Positions 6,956 to 16,997 of a stretch of DNA of 37,837 nucleotides are shown here, piece by piece. The translations under genes and the position numbers were made by a program. Source of the stretch: an uncultured Fusobacterium sp. (lineage in GTDB: Bacteria; Fusobacteriota; Fusobacteriia; Fusobacteriales; Fusobacteriaceae); the NCBI RefSeq assembly GCF_905200055.1, contig NZ_CAJKIS010000022.1, positions 1-37,837 on the forward strand, written 5' to 3'. The notes beneath the pieces were generated by a model. It was not told where the DNA came from and made no database searches. It was given only the letters and a program-made list of their open reading frames with translations. Every line of letters begins with the position of its first letter. The first letter of the stretch is position 1.

Positions 6956-9900
6956 ATGAAAGAATTTTATCAAAAGAACAAGAAAAAAGTAATAACAATG
7001 TTAACAACAGTTTTTGTCTTTCTTGGGGGATATTGGGCAGTAGTTTATCACCTTCCTAAAACAATAGAAGTCATTGTTCAAATGGTTTTAGGAACAACAA
7101 TATCAAGTTCTTCAATAGAGTTTAAGGAGAATAAGATAGAGGTAAGGGATCTAAAAATTATCAATAAAAAAGAGATAATTATAGATGCACCAAAAGTAGA
7201 TATACTTTATTCTAAAAAATCTTTAGAAGATCTTAGAATAGAGGAGATTATAATTTATGATGGAATTGCCAATATAACTAGAGAAAAAAATGGTGATATA
7301 AATATAGTTGCAGCTTTTACAGGTGGAACTAAGGAAGATAAAAATAAAGTTGAAACAGAAAAGGTTGAAGTAAAAAAAGAGGAAGTATATAAACCAGGAA
7401 TTGCAGTACCAATAGATAAAATAACTGCTATAAATGCTACAACAAATTTTACAGATCTTTCATATAGAAATCCAATAAAAGAAACAGCTTATAATACAAA
7501 TGGATATCTAACTTTCAGTAAAGAAACTGGAATTGATATGGAGTTTACTGGTAGCAATAATGGACAAATTTATACTTATAAACTAAATACAAGTGAACAA
7601 CCATATGATATGACAATAATCTTAAAAAATATCAGTGTGAGAGATGATCTTTTACAATATGCCTATGATGGAGAAGAGGTAGATTTTAATGGTGGAAAAC
7701 TCAATTTAGATCTATCTATCTCTCCAAAGGGAATGTTTGGTGGAGCAGATTTTAAAGATGTAACAGTGAGATATAAAGATTTAGATGCTGATGTAAAAGT
7801 TTTGGATGGAACAGTTGATTTTTTAGGTAAGAGAATAGAGGTAAAAGCTAATTATGAAATTTTTAAAACAAAGGATAAGTTTTTACTTGTATTTGATGAA
7901 AATGGAGAATTAAATATTGATTTTTCAGCTAGAAATATCTCATATGATGAATTAAAAAAATACTCATTATTAAAGGATAAAAATCTACCATTAGAAAATA
8001 TTTTTATAGATGATGTTAAATTTAATATGAATTTAAATAAAGAAAATGGGTTTTCAGTAACAATTGATTATATTATAAAAAAATCTTTTGTAGAGAATCT
8101 AGAAATAGAAAATTTAAAAGGTAATTTTATCTATGATAAAGAGGGATTACATATAAAAAAATTAAATTCTGTATTAGGAATAAAAGATACAAATATTAAA
8201 AAAGATCTTTCTTTAAAATTAGATTATATCAATAGTGAAGGAAATATAGATTTTTCTCTAAATAATATAAAAGGAGTAAAAGATTTCCTTCCAAATATTC
8301 AAGGAAGTTTTAACTTTGATACAGGAGAAGAGGATTTTAAATTTAACTTTATATCTAATATATTAAAAGTAAGAGGGATATATTTCTCAAAAATAAATAA
8401 AATTTTACTTTATAGAAATGGGAAATACTCTATTGAATATGATTTAACAAAGAAAAATCTTGAAAGGGGTAGTGGAGTTATAGATATAAATCTATATGGA
8501 GCTAACCTTGCACTTGATTTTATAGCTGAAAACAATAAGATTACAATTGATAAACTTATAACTAAAGATGAAAATCAAGAAAAAGAGCGTTTGATTTTAA
8601 CTGGAGATGTTGATTTAAATAAATTAGATTATAATCTTTTAGTTGAAAGCAATAATTTTAAACTTAAAGAGAATGATTTAGAGATATTGACTACTCTTAA
8701 AGGTAAAATATATAAAGAGGCTCAAGAAACTGGAGTTAATCTAGATATAAAAGATTTTTCTCTAAAATATATTGGAGAGATTAATAATATTCATGGAAAC
8801 TTAGATTTAAAAAAATCTAAAGAGTTGTATCTTGATTTTAATGGAGAGATAGGACAGTTAAAATATAGTGATTATGATATAAATGGAATATTATTAGGTT
8901 TTAGAATTAAAAATAATATATTTGAATTGAAGGAATTTGAAAATAGTATGTTAAATGGAAGAGGAACTATTAATCTGAAAACTCTTCAATCAAATATGGA
9001 CTTTGCAATAAATGGGCTTAGTTTTGAAAAATTTAATTTAGAATATCCTAAATTTTATTTGAATGATATTCAAGGAAAGGTAACTGGAAATATAAATAAT
9101 CCAAAGGTTGACATAAAAATAAATGACACAACAGTTGAGCTTGTTGAGGGGAGAAAAGATCTGAAAATTTCTGGTAATATAAATTATTCAGATTTTAAAA
9201 TGAAGTTTAATAAAATATATCTAAACACTAATATTTTAAATGGATATTATTCAATAAAAGATAAAAAATATTCTGCAATATTAAATATCATAGAGGATGA
9301 TCCTTCAGAGTATTACTCAGATACAAATTTAAAATATAGGGTTATAGGAACAGTAAAAGCAAAAGGTGAGGCTAAAAAAGCAGATATAGGAATAGAATCT
9401 ACTATTGATAAAATTTATTTGAGAGGGAAAAGACTTCCTAATATATATGTTAAGGGAAATTATAAAACAGATGATATTTTAACAGGAGAAATAAAATTAG
9501 ATAAAATAATTCTCTCAAATAGCAAATTGCATGATATAATTAAACTAACAGCAAATTATGATTTGACTACTAAAATTATAGATGCTGAGATAAAAAATCA
9601 AAATATAAATTTAGTGAATTTAGAAGAGTATATAGGTAATGAAAATATAAAGGGATCTATTTTAGTAAATGGTAAATTAGAGGGAACAGCAGAGGATTTA
9701 ATCTATAATTTAACATTGCAAAGCCCACAAATTTCTATGCAAGATGTTAATTTTAAAAATTTCTTAGTAAAATTAAATGGAAATTTAGATAACTTAAATT
9801 TAGAGGCATTTTCTTTTAAATATCTAAATAACTCATTAAATTCAAAGGGAAACATAGGATTAAAAAATCAAAAATATAATTTTTTTGTAGACTCTTCAAA

Positions 9901-11389
9901 GATAAATTTAGATTTTTTAAATATTTTTTTGAAAAAATATGGTATAACTAATATAGAAGGGGATGCAACACTTAATTTACAACTTCAAGATACAGGAAAC
10001 AAAGGTTATTTTAAGTTAAATAACTTTGGTTTAAATTATGATGATATCTATATTGATTTAAATAATCTAAATAGTACTATAAAATTAGATAAACAACTTT
10101 TGTATATTGAAAATTTAAAAGGAATTTTAAATAAAGGAGATGTTGAAGTAAAAGGTTTCTTAGAACTTCCAACATTAACAGAGATTTCAGAGAATCCATA
10201 CTATTTAGAGGATCTAAAATATGATGTAAGCTTAAAAAGTGAAAACATAGATTATAGATATGGTAAGAATTTTAATCTTTTATTCAATAGTAATTTTAAT
10301 ATGAAAAATAGCCTTTTAAAAGGAGATATTACTATACTTGATGGAAAAGTTTCAGATATTCCTAATAATTCAAAAACTATATTTCAAATTATAAAGAACT
10401 TTTTATTTAAAACTTCATCAACTGTTATTAATAATAGTGAGGAGTTAGGAGAAGATTTTAAAATAGACACAGTTTTTGAAAAAGCTTTGGAATTGGATAT
10501 AAACTTTAGAACCAAAGATGATGTTGATCTAGATATTCAAGATTTAAATGTATTTGTAAGTGATGTAACAGGTGGAGTTGCTGTAAATGGAAATATTAGT
10601 GGAAAAAATGGAAAGTTACTTTTATTAGGAGATATAGAAGTAAATAATGGATCTTTAGAAGTCAATGGAAATACATTTAAGCTAGATAAAGCAATGGTTA
10701 TTTTTAATGATAGAAAAGATTATTTACCAAATGTTAATCCTACATTGATAATAGATTCAAAGGTAAAAGTTGATAATGATGAGATAGGAATGAGTATAAA
10801 TGGAGAATTAGATGATCTTAAATTTACAATAACATCTAAAAATGGAAGTTCAAGTGGTAATTTATCATCTCTATTAGTTGGAGATAGTAGTGAGGAGTTT
10901 TCAGATGGAGCTTCAACTACTTTGATAAAGACAGTTATAGGAAGTCAGTTATCACAAACATTATTTAAACCTATTTCTAATTTAGTAAAAAATACTTTGA
11001 ATATTTCTAAATTTAGAATAAAATCAAATATAATGACAGATGAGAATAGCAATAATCCTAATGAGGAAAATAATAGATTAAGATTAGGAGCAATTATAGA
11101 GGCAGAAGATAATATTTATAAAGATAAATTATATTGGGTAGCTAGAGGAAACTTGTTAGGAGATGATAGCACAGATAAAACAGAAAAAAATAGTGGGGCA
11201 TTTGATGAGTATGACTTCTCAATAGAATATAGATTCAAACCTGGAAGATCTATAGGAATAGGAGTTGGGAAACTACCTGAGAGAGTTCAAACAAAATCAG
11301 ATGAAAAAACAAAAGATGCAATAAATTATCATATAGACTTTAAATTTGAGAAAAAATATGATAATCTATTAGATATCTTTATAAAGTAA
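6956..11389 (+). CDS. tamB: TamB-like translocation and assembly module protein (DUF490 family)
   Basis: This very long (1477 residues) protein has one N-terminal signal anchor at about residues 13-31, then over a thousand residues of low-complexity beta-rich repeats with alternating hydrophobic residues and Asn/Asp/Lys. This is the picture of a TamB/AsmA-like periplasmic beta-taco that bridges the two membranes. The C-terminal 300 residues (from about 1170) resemble the DUF490/TamB domain: VNGNISGKNGKLLLLGDIEV, the KLDKAMVIFNDR segment and an SSLLVGD-like stretch. In the family it serves outer-membrane protein assembly and lipid transport. It directly precedes bamA and no tamA is seen, so it may work with BamA. 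SD is AGGAGG. Assignment of the family is firm; the exact cargo is unknown. Confidence 0.85.
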   Translation: MKEFYQKNKKKVITMLTTVFVFLGGYWAVVYHLPKTIEVIVQMVLGTTISSSSIEFKENKIEVRDLKIINKKEIIIDAPKVDILYSKKSLEDLRIEEIIIYDGIANITREKNGDINIVAAFTGGTKEDKNKVETEKVEVKKEEVYKPGIAVPIDKITAINATTNFTDLSYRNPIKETAYNTNGYLTFSKETGIDMEFTGSNNGQIYTYKLNTSEQPYDMTIILKNISVRDDLLQYAYDGEEVDFNGGKLNLDLSISPKGMFGGADFKDVTVRYKDLDADVKVLDGTVDFLGKRIEVKANYEIFKTKDKFLLVFDENGELNIDFSARNISYDELKKYSLLKDKNLPLENIFIDDVKFNMNLNKENGFSVTIDYIIKKSFVENLEIENLKGNFIYDKEGLHIKKLNSVLGIKDTNIKKDLSLKLDYINSEGNIDFSLNNIKGVKDFLPNIQGSFNFDTGEEDFKFNFISNILKVRGIYFSKINKILLYRNGKYSIEYDLTKKNLERGSGVIDINLYGANLALDFIAENNKITIDKLITKDENQEKERLILTGDVDLNKLDYNLLVESNNFKLKENDLEILTTLKGKIYKEAQETGVNLDIKDFSLKYIGEINNIHGNLDLKKSKELYLDFNGEIGQLKYSDYDINGILLGFRIKNNIFELKEFENSMLNGRGTINLKTLQSNMDFAINGLSFEKFNLEYPKFYLNDIQGKVTGNINNPKVDIKINDTTVELVEGRKDLKISGNINYSDFKMKFNKIYLNTNILNGYYSIKDKKYSAILNIIEDDPSEYYSDTNLKYRVIGTVKAKGEAKKADIGIESTIDKIYLRGKRLPNIYVKGNYKTDDILTGEIKLDKIILSNSKLHDIIKLTANYDLTTKIIDAEIKNQNINLVNLEEYIGNENIKGSILVNGKLEGTAEDLIYNLTLQSPQISMQDVNFKNFLVKLNGNLDNLNLEAFSFKYLNNSLNSKGNIGLKNQKYNFFVDSSKINLDFLNIFLKKYGITNIEGDATLNLQLQDTGNKGYFKLNNFGLNYDDIYIDLNNLNSTIKLDKQLLYIENLKGILNKGDVEVKGFLELPTLTEISENPYYLEDLKYDVSLKSENIDYRYGKNFNLLFNSNFNMKNSLLKGDITILDGKVSDIPNNSKTIFQIIKNFLFKTSSTVINNSEELGEDFKIDTVFEKALELDINFRTKDDVDLDIQDLNVFVSDVTGGVAVNGNISGKNGKLLLLGDIEVNNGSLEVNGNTFKLDKAMVIFNDRKDYLPNVNPTLIIDSKVKVDNDEIGMSINGELDDLKFTITSKNGSSSGNLSSLLVGDSSEEFSDGASTTLIKTVIGSQLSQTLFKPISNLVKNTLNISKFRIKSNIMTDENSNNPNEENNRLRLGAIIEAEDNIYKDKLYWVARGNLLGDDSTDKTEKNSGAFDEYDFSIEYRFKPGRSIGIGVGKLPERVQTKSDEKTKDAINYHIDFKFEKKYDNLLDIFIK

Positions 11390-11405
11390 TTGAACGGAGG
11401 TAAGG

Positions 11406-13490
11406 ATGAGAAAACAATTAGTAGCACTGATGCTTTTTCTATTGGGACTTCTAAGTTTTGCTGCTGAATCTAACTACAGCATAAAAAAAATAGAAGTAGT
11501 AAACAATAGAGAAATCCCTTATGAAATCATTTTAGATGTTATGGTTTCAAAAGAGGGAAATAAGTTTGTAACAGAAAATATGATTGAAGATTACAAAAAC
11601 ATCAAAGGATTAGAGTATGTTGCAGATGTTGCTGTACAACCAGTAGTATATGATGGTGGTATAAAATTAATAGTAAATGTACTAGAAAACAGAGATGCTA
11701 AATCTGTACTTGAAAAAAGTGGAATTATTCCTCTATCTGAAAGAGGAAAAGTAGACACTTCACTACTTGTAAACTCAGTTGAGTTTGTAGGAAATCAATA
11801 TGTAAGTAGAGAAGAGCTTGCTAAGTTAGTTCCTATTAAAGTAGGAGGATATTTCTCTAAAAATAAGATTATAGAAGGACATAAAAATCTTATTGAAAGT
11901 GGATACTTTAGAGATGTAATTCCAGATGTTGTTAAAAGTGGAAATGGAGTAAAAATAATTTACTCTGTTATGGAAAATCCTGTATTAAATGGTGTAAATA
12001 TTATAGGAAATACTGTTTATTCAACAGATGAACTTTTAAAAGTTATTAAAACTGAACCTGGAAAAGTATTTAATATCAATACTATTAGAGAAGATAGAGA
12101 TAGAATTTTAAGAAAATATCAAGATGATGGATATACACTTACTGAAGTTGCCGATGTAGTTATCAATGGAAACCTTGAGCTTGAAATATATTTAAGTGAA
12201 GGAAAAGTAAGAGATATTCAATTTAAAAAAATGGTAACTAAGCAAAAAGGTGCTAGAAGAAAACCTACAGATGACGTTTTAAAAACAAAAGATTATGTTA
12301 TTGAAAGAGAGTTAGAGTTCTCAAAAGATGAGATATTTAACTCTAAGAAATATGATGAAAGTGTAAAAAATCTAATGAGATTAGGACACTTTAAAAATGT
12401 AAAATATGAAGCAAGACCAATACCTGGAGATCCTGATGGAAGAACAATAGTACTTCTATTTGATGAAGAGAGAACAGCTATACTTCAAGGGGCAATCTCT
12501 TATGGATCTGAAATTGGACTTTTAGGAACTCTTTCAATAAAAGATACTAACTGGAAGGGAAAAGGACAAGAATTAGGAGTTACATTTGAAAAATCAGATG
12601 AAGATTACAGTAGTTTCTCAATTAACTTCTATGACCCATGGATTAAAGATACAGATAGAATCTCTTGGGGATGGAGTATTTATAAAAATACTTATGAAGA
12701 TGATGATAGTGCTTTATTTAGTAAAATAGATACTATTGGAGCTAAATTCAACATAGGAAAAGGAATTACTAAAAATGTAAGATTAGGAATTGGAACAAAA
12801 TTAGAATATGTTGAAGAGGAAGCTGATAAAGATAAATTTAAATATGAAAATGGAAACTACTATTGGAGAGAAGGAGATCAAAGCGAAGTAAAAGGAATGG
12901 ATGACAAGTACTTTATTTGGAGTATCTTCCCTTCGATTACTTATGATACAAGAAACCATTTCTGGAATCCAACAGCAGGAGAATATGCAAAACTTCAATT
13001 AGAAGGTGGATATGCTAATGGATATGATGGAGATGTTTTTGGAAATGTTACTTTAGAACTTAGAAAATATCATAGAGGATTCTTTAAAAACAATACATTT
13101 GCCTATAAAGTAGTTGGTGGAATAATGACTGATACTACTAAAGAGGGACAAAGATTCTGGGTTGGTGGAGGAAGTACTCTAAGAGGATATGAAGGAGGAT
13201 TCTTCAAAGGAACTCAAAAACTTGTTGGTACAATAGAAAATAGAACACAAATTAATGATATATTAGGATTTGTTGTGTTCTTTGATGCAGGAAGAGCTTG
13301 GAAATATGCAGGAAGAGCTCAAGATTATTATCATAATGCAGATTTCCCTGATAAAATAGCAACAACAGCTGGGGTAGGTTTAAGACTTAATACACCTATT
13401 GGTCCATTAAGATTTGACTTTGGATGGCCAGTAGGAGATAAGATGGATGATGGAATGGAATTCTATTTCAATATGGGACAATCATTCTAA
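11406..13490 (+). CDS. bamA: Outer membrane protein assembly factor BamA
   Basis: BamA is the essential Omp85 insertase for outer-membrane barrel proteins. A signal peptide (residues 1-19, cut after SFA) precedes POTRA-like repeats; I count four (about 24-95, 112-190, 196-268 and 270-365) instead of the five of E. coli. The 16-stranded barrel fills 375-694. The L6 signature GGGSTLRGYEGG is present with Arg near 593, as is the FFDAGRAW strand, and the protein ends in a terminal Phe, the usual barrel sorting signal. SD is CGGAGG. It sits between tamB-like and skp, the expected envelope-assembly neighbourhood. Codon use is somewhat richer in C-ending codons than neighbours, as in highly expressed genes. 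Confidence 0.96.
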   Translation: MRKQLVALMLFLLGLLSFAAESNYSIKKIEVVNNREIPYEIILDVMVSKEGNKFVTENMIEDYKNIKGLEYVADVAVQPVVYDGGIKLIVNVLENRDAKSVLEKSGIIPLSERGKVDTSLLVNSVEFVGNQYVSREELAKLVPIKVGGYFSKNKIIEGHKNLIESGYFRDVIPDVVKSGNGVKIIYSVMENPVLNGVNIIGNTVYSTDELLKVIKTEPGKVFNINTIREDRDRILRKYQDDGYTLTEVADVVINGNLELEIYLSEGKVRDIQFKKMVTKQKGARRKPTDDVLKTKDYVIERELEFSKDEIFNSKKYDESVKNLMRLGHFKNVKYEARPIPGDPDGRTIVLLFDEERTAILQGAISYGSEIGLLGTLSIKDTNWKGKGQELGVTFEKSDEDYSSFSINFYDPWIKDTDRISWGWSIYKNTYEDDDSALFSKIDTIGAKFNIGKGITKNVRLGIGTKLEYVEEEADKDKFKYENGNYYWREGDQSEVKGMDDKYFIWSIFPSITYDTRNHFWNPTAGEYAKLQLEGGYANGYDGDVFGNVTLELRKYHRGFFKNNTFAYKVVGGIMTDTTKEGQRFWVGGGSTLRGYEGGFFKGTQKLVGTIENRTQINDILGFVVFFDAGRAWKYAGRAQDYYHNADFPDKIATTAGVGLRLNTPIGPLRFDFGWPVGDKMDDGMEFYFNMGQSF

Positions 13491-13521
13491 TCTAAATAAA
13501 TTACAAATCGGAGGAGCTAAA

Positions 13522-14001
13522 ATGAAAAAAATATTAGTACCAGTAATGGCTTTAGTGCTTTCAGCATCAGCATTTGCAGTAAAAATAGGATATGTAAATT
13601 CACAAGAGGCATTTTCAAAATTTTCACAAACTAGAGTTGTTCAAGAAAATCTAAATAAAGAAAAAACTAGACTTGAAAATGAGATAAAACAAAAGGAAGT
13701 TGCTCTTCAAAAAGCTCAATTAGAACTTCAATCAAAGGGAAGTAAAGTTACAGATAAAGAAAAAAAAGAATTTGAAAATCAAGTAAAAACTTTCCAAAAA
13801 TTTATTCAAGATTCACAAACTAAATTAAGTAAGGAAGAGTTTACAAGATTCCAAGCTATTGAAGTAACTTTAAATAAAGCTATAGATGAAGTAGCAAAAT
13901 CAGGAAAATATGATTATATACTTGAGGCTGGAGCAGTTAAATTTGGTGGAGAAAATGTAACAACTCAAGTAATAACAACTATGGAAAAAATAAAGAAATA
14001 G
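13522..14001 (+). CDS. skp: Periplasmic chaperone, Skp/OmpH family
   Basis: The protein has 159 residues from the start MKKILVPVMAL, which has a good SD (GGAGG, 13510-13514) and a clear signal peptide cut after AFA. An in-frame upstream ATG at 13447 lies inside bamA and would place the signal peptide 25 residues in, so it is rejected. The mature part starts KIGYVNSQEAFSKF, the OmpH N-terminus, followed by a long heptad-rich coiled coil (about 45-115) that forms the tentacles in Skp trimers. Skp-type chaperones hold unfolded outer-membrane proteins in the periplasm for BamA. The order bamA-skp-lpxD is the classical one. Confidence 0.93.
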   Translation: MKKILVPVMALVLSASAFAVKIGYVNSQEAFSKFSQTRVVQENLNKEKTRLENEIKQKEVALQKAQLELQSKGSKVTDKEKKEFENQVKTFQKFIQDSQTKLSKEEFTRFQAIEVTLNKAIDEVAKSGKYDYILEAGAVKFGGENVTTQVITTMEKIKK

Positions 14002-14022
14002 AAATATTTTAGGGAGGTAATT

Positions 14023-15033
14023 ATGAACTATAAATTAGCTGATTTAATTACCCTCCTTGGTTGTGAAGTAAAGGGAGATTTAAGTCTAGAAAATATTTCT
14101 GGACTTGCTCCCTTTTTTCAAGCACAGGAGGATAGTTTAACATTTGCATCAGATGAAAAATTTTTAAAAAATCTTCAAGGGACAAAGGCAAAAGTTATAA
14201 TAGTTCCAGATATTCCTTTACCAGAAGATATAGGTAAAACATATTTAAAAGTTAAAGAAAATCCAAGAACATTGATGCCAAAACTTTTAAATTTCTTTAA
14301 AAGAGAAACTAAACCTTTTGAAAAGATGATAGAAGATTCAAGTAAGATAGGAAAAAATGTAAAATTAGCTCCAAATGTATATGTAGGACATGATGTAGAG
14401 ATTGGAGATAATGTAGTTATATATCCAAATGTAACAATATGCGAAGGAGTAAAAATAGGAGAGGGAACAATTATCTATTCAAATGTTTCAATTAGAGAGT
14501 TTTGTGAAATAGGTAAAAATTGTGTTTTTCAACCAGGTTGTGTAATAGGTTCAGATGGATTTGGATTTATAAAAATAAATGGAAATAATACTAAGATAGA
14601 TCAAATAGGGCATGTTGTTATTGAGGATAATGTAGAGATTGGAGCCAATACAACAGTTGATAGGGGAACAATAGGAAATACAGTTATAAAAAAATACACT
14701 AAAATAGATAATTTAGTTCAAATAGCTCATAATGATATTATTGGAGAAAACTGCTTACTTGTTTCACAAGTTGGTATAGCTGGAAGTGTAGAAGTAGGAA
14801 ATAATACAACACTAGCTGGACAAACTGGAGTAGCTGGCCATTTAAAAATTGGAAATAATGTTGTAATAGCAGCTAAATCAGGAGTTACAGGAAATGTAGC
14901 AGATAATCAAATGCTTTCAGGATATCCATTAATGGATCATAAAGAAGATCTAAAAGTCAGAGTTTCTTGGAAAAAACTTCCTGAATTATTGAAGAGAGTA
15001 AGAGCGATTGAAAAAAAATTAGAAGAAAAATAA
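14023..15033 (+). CDS. lpxD: UDP-3-O-acylglucosamine N-acyltransferase LpxD
   Basis: LpxD adds the N-linked hydroxyacyl chain in lipid A synthesis, using acyl-ACP. The 336 residues comprise an N-terminal uridine-binding domain (1-95), a left-handed hexapeptide-repeat helix (about 98-300) with repeats such as IGDNVVIYPNV and IGENCLLVSQV, and a C-terminal helix. The signature GSDGFGF is present, and NLVQIAHND carries His236, equivalent to the catalytic His of characterised LpxD. SD is AGGGAGG. It is the last gene of the long operon: a fresh promoter begins one base after its stop. lpxA and fabZ do not follow here as they do in many Proteobacteria. Confidence 0.96.
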   Translation: MNYKLADLITLLGCEVKGDLSLENISGLAPFFQAQEDSLTFASDEKFLKNLQGTKAKVIIVPDIPLPEDIGKTYLKVKENPRTLMPKLLNFFKRETKPFEKMIEDSSKIGKNVKLAPNVYVGHDVEIGDNVVIYPNVTICEGVKIGEGTIIYSNVSIREFCEIGKNCVFQPGCVIGSDGFGFIKINGNNTKIDQIGHVVIEDNVEIGANTTVDRGTIGNTVIKKYTKIDNLVQIAHNDIIGENCLLVSQVGIAGSVEVGNNTTLAGQTGVAGHLKIGNNVVIAAKSGVTGNVADNQMLSGYPLMDHKEDLKVRVSWKKLPELLKRVRAIEKKLEEK

Positions 15034-15062
15034 TTGAATAATATCAAATAAAGTGGTAAAAT
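15034..15062 (+). promoter_or_regulatory. Predicted promoter for the DUF2344-serS unit
   Basis: TTGAAT (15034-15039) and TAAAAT (15057-15062) are 17 bases apart, with a TGG extended -10. It begins immediately after the lpxD stop codon, so the envelope operon could be continued or reset here; no terminator intervenes. Confidence 0.65.
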
Positions 15063-15102
15063 TACATAATATAAACAAAATAAATAAGATTATGAGGTAA
15101 AA

Positions 15103-15696
15103 ATGAAAAAAAGAGTGTATTTTGATAAGTTTGGAGAGATGAAATTTATCTCCCACTTAGATTTACTGAGATTTTTTGATAGATTATTAAAAAAATCACA
15201 AATTCCAGTAAAGTATAGTCAAGGATTCCACCCAAGACCAAAGATGTCCTTTGGTAGTCCTATATCCTTGGGAACAGAGGCATATAATGAACTTATGGAC
15301 TTTGAATTAGAGACACCTATGTCAAATGAAGAGGTTTTTGATAGATTAAACAGTAGCAATGTTGTTGGATTTAGAGTAAATAAAGTAGAAGATGTAATAG
15401 GAAAAGCTTCAATAATGGAAGAGTATACTATTATGGTTTATGAGATTGAAAGTGAAGAGGAGATAATTACAAAATTAGAAACTCTTTTAAATCAAGAAGA
15501 GATTGTAGAAGTTAAAGAGAAAAAAGGAAAAGTTACTACTAGAAATCTAAAAGAGAGAATAAAATCTTTTAGAAGAGAGGGTAACATGATAGAAATGGAG
15601 ATAATAAATACATCTCCAAATTCATATCTTGATTTAGCTGGAATAGAGCAACAGGATGTAAAAATTAAAAGATTAGGGTATAAAATAAATAATTAA
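15103..15696 (+). CDS. DUF2344 (radical SAM-linked) protein
   Basis: This 197-residue protein matches the TIGR03936/DUF2344 family by its N-terminus: KRVYFDKFGEMKFISHLDLL (3-22), then PVKYSQGFHPRPKMSFGSPI and LGTEAYNELMDFEL. In many bacteria this domain is fused to or next to a B12-binding radical SAM protein. Here it stands alone, and neither neighbour is a radical SAM enzyme. The molecular function of the family is not established. SD is GAGG. It probably shares a transcript with serS, 29 bases downstream. Confidence 0.85.
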   Translation: MKKRVYFDKFGEMKFISHLDLLRFFDRLLKKSQIPVKYSQGFHPRPKMSFGSPISLGTEAYNELMDFELETPMSNEEVFDRLNSSNVVGFRVNKVEDVIGKASIMEEYTIMVYEIESEEEIITKLETLLNQEEIVEVKEKKGKVTTRNLKERIKSFRREGNMIEMEIINTSPNSYLDLAGIEQQDVKIKRLGYKINN

Positions 15697-15725
15697 TAAA
15701 CAATAGAAAGAGGAGAATAGATACT

Positions 15726-16997
15726 ATGTTAGAGTTAAAATTTATTCGTGAAAACAGAGAACTTGTAAAGGAGATGCTTGCTAATAGAAATAGTAATATT
15801 GACCTTGCAGAGTTTGATAAACTAGATGAAGAAAGAAGAGCAATTCTTGGAGAAGTTGAATTACTAAAACAAAAAAGAAACACAGAATCAGCTGAAATAG
15901 CTAGATTAAAAAAAGAAAAACAAGATGCTTCAAAAATAATTGAAGAGATGGGAAAAGTTTCTGCTCAAATAAAAGAATTAGATGCTAAACTTGCAGAAGT
16001 AGATGAAAAACTTAGATATTTCCAAATGACAATTCCAAATGTATATCAAGAAGGAACTCCTATTGGAAAAGATGAAGAAGCAAATGTAGAAATCAGAAGA
16101 TGGGGAACTCCTAGAGAATTCACTTTTGAACCAAAAGCTCACTGGGAAATTGGAGAAGATCTTGGAATACTAGATTTTGAAAGAGGATCTAAATTAGGAG
16201 GATCAAGATTTGTTCTTTATAGAGGAATGGGAGCAAGAGTAGAAAGAGCATTAATCAACTTTATGCTAGATATGCACACTACAGAACATGGATACACTGA
16301 ACATATCACTCCATTCTTAGTAAAAAGAGAAATCTGTGAAGGAACTGGACAACTTCCTAAATTCGAAGAAGATATGTATAGAACATCAGATGATATGTTC
16401 CTAATTTCAACTTCTGAAATTACTATGACAAATATCCACAGACAAGAGATCTTAAATGAAAAAGATCTACCTAAATATTATACTGCTTACTCACCTTGTT
16501 TCAGAAGAGAAGCTGGATCATATGGAAAAGATGTAAAAGGAATAATTAGAGTTCACCAATTTAACAAAGTAGAAATGGTTAAAATAGCTACTCCAGAAAC
16601 TTCATATGATGAACTTGAAAAAATGGTTCTAAATGCAGAAGAAGTTCTTCAAAGATTAGAATTACCATATAGAGTTATTCAACTATGTTCAGGAGATTTA
16701 GGATTCTCAGCAGCTAAAACTTATGACTTAGAAGTATGGTTACCATCACAAAATAAATATAGAGAGATCTCATCTTGTTCTAACTGTACAGATTTCCAAG
16801 CTAGAAGAATGGGACTTAAATATAGACCAAATGGAAGCTCAAAAAGTGAATTCTGCCATACATTAAATGGATCAGGATTAGCAGTAGGAAGAACTTTAGT
16901 AGCAATTATGGAAAACTATCAACAAGAAGATGGATCATTCTTAATTCCTAAAGCTCTAGTTCCTTACATGGGTGGAATAGATGTTATTAAAAAGTAG
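15726..16997 (+). CDS. serS: Seryl-tRNA synthetase
   Basis: This class II aminoacyl-tRNA synthetase has 423 residues, normal length. The N-terminal long antiparallel coiled coil that grips tRNA-Ser covers about residues 28-100, beginning MLELKFIRENRELVKEML. Motif 2 is FRREAGSYGKDVKGIIRVHQ (about 259-278) and motif 3 is GSGLAVGRTLVAIMENYQ (about 382-399). The SD AGAGGAG lies 8 bases before the ATG. I looked for a T-box leader and saw none in the 29-base gap. Its 3' end overlaps the next gene by 17 bases. Confidence 0.97.
   Translation: MLELKFIRENRELVKEMLANRNSNIDLAEFDKLDEERRAILGEVELLKQKRNTESAEIARLKKEKQDASKIIEEMGKVSAQIKELDAKLAEVDEKLRYFQMTIPNVYQEGTPIGKDEEANVEIRRWGTPREFTFEPKAHWEIGEDLGILDFERGSKLGGSRFVLYRGMGARVERALINFMLDMHTTEHGYTEHITPFLVKREICEGTGQLPKFEEDMYRTSDDMFLISTSEITMTNIHRQEILNEKDLPKYYTAYSPCFRREAGSYGKDVKGIIRVHQFNKVEMVKIATPETSYDELEKMVLNAEEVLQRLELPYRVIQLCSGDLGFSAAKTYDLEVWLPSQNKYREISSCSNCTDFQARRMGLKYRPNGSSKSEFCHTLNGSGLAVGRTLVAIMENYQQEDGSFLIPKALVPYMGGIDVIKK

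Noticed and set aside
13447..13521. Upstream start for the Skp-like protein
   Set aside because: It would put 25 polar residues before a perfect signal peptide; the start at 13522 has the GGAGG site.
15697..15725. T-box or attenuator before serS
   Set aside because: The gap is only 29 bases and shows only an SD; no specifier stem or terminator fold fits.
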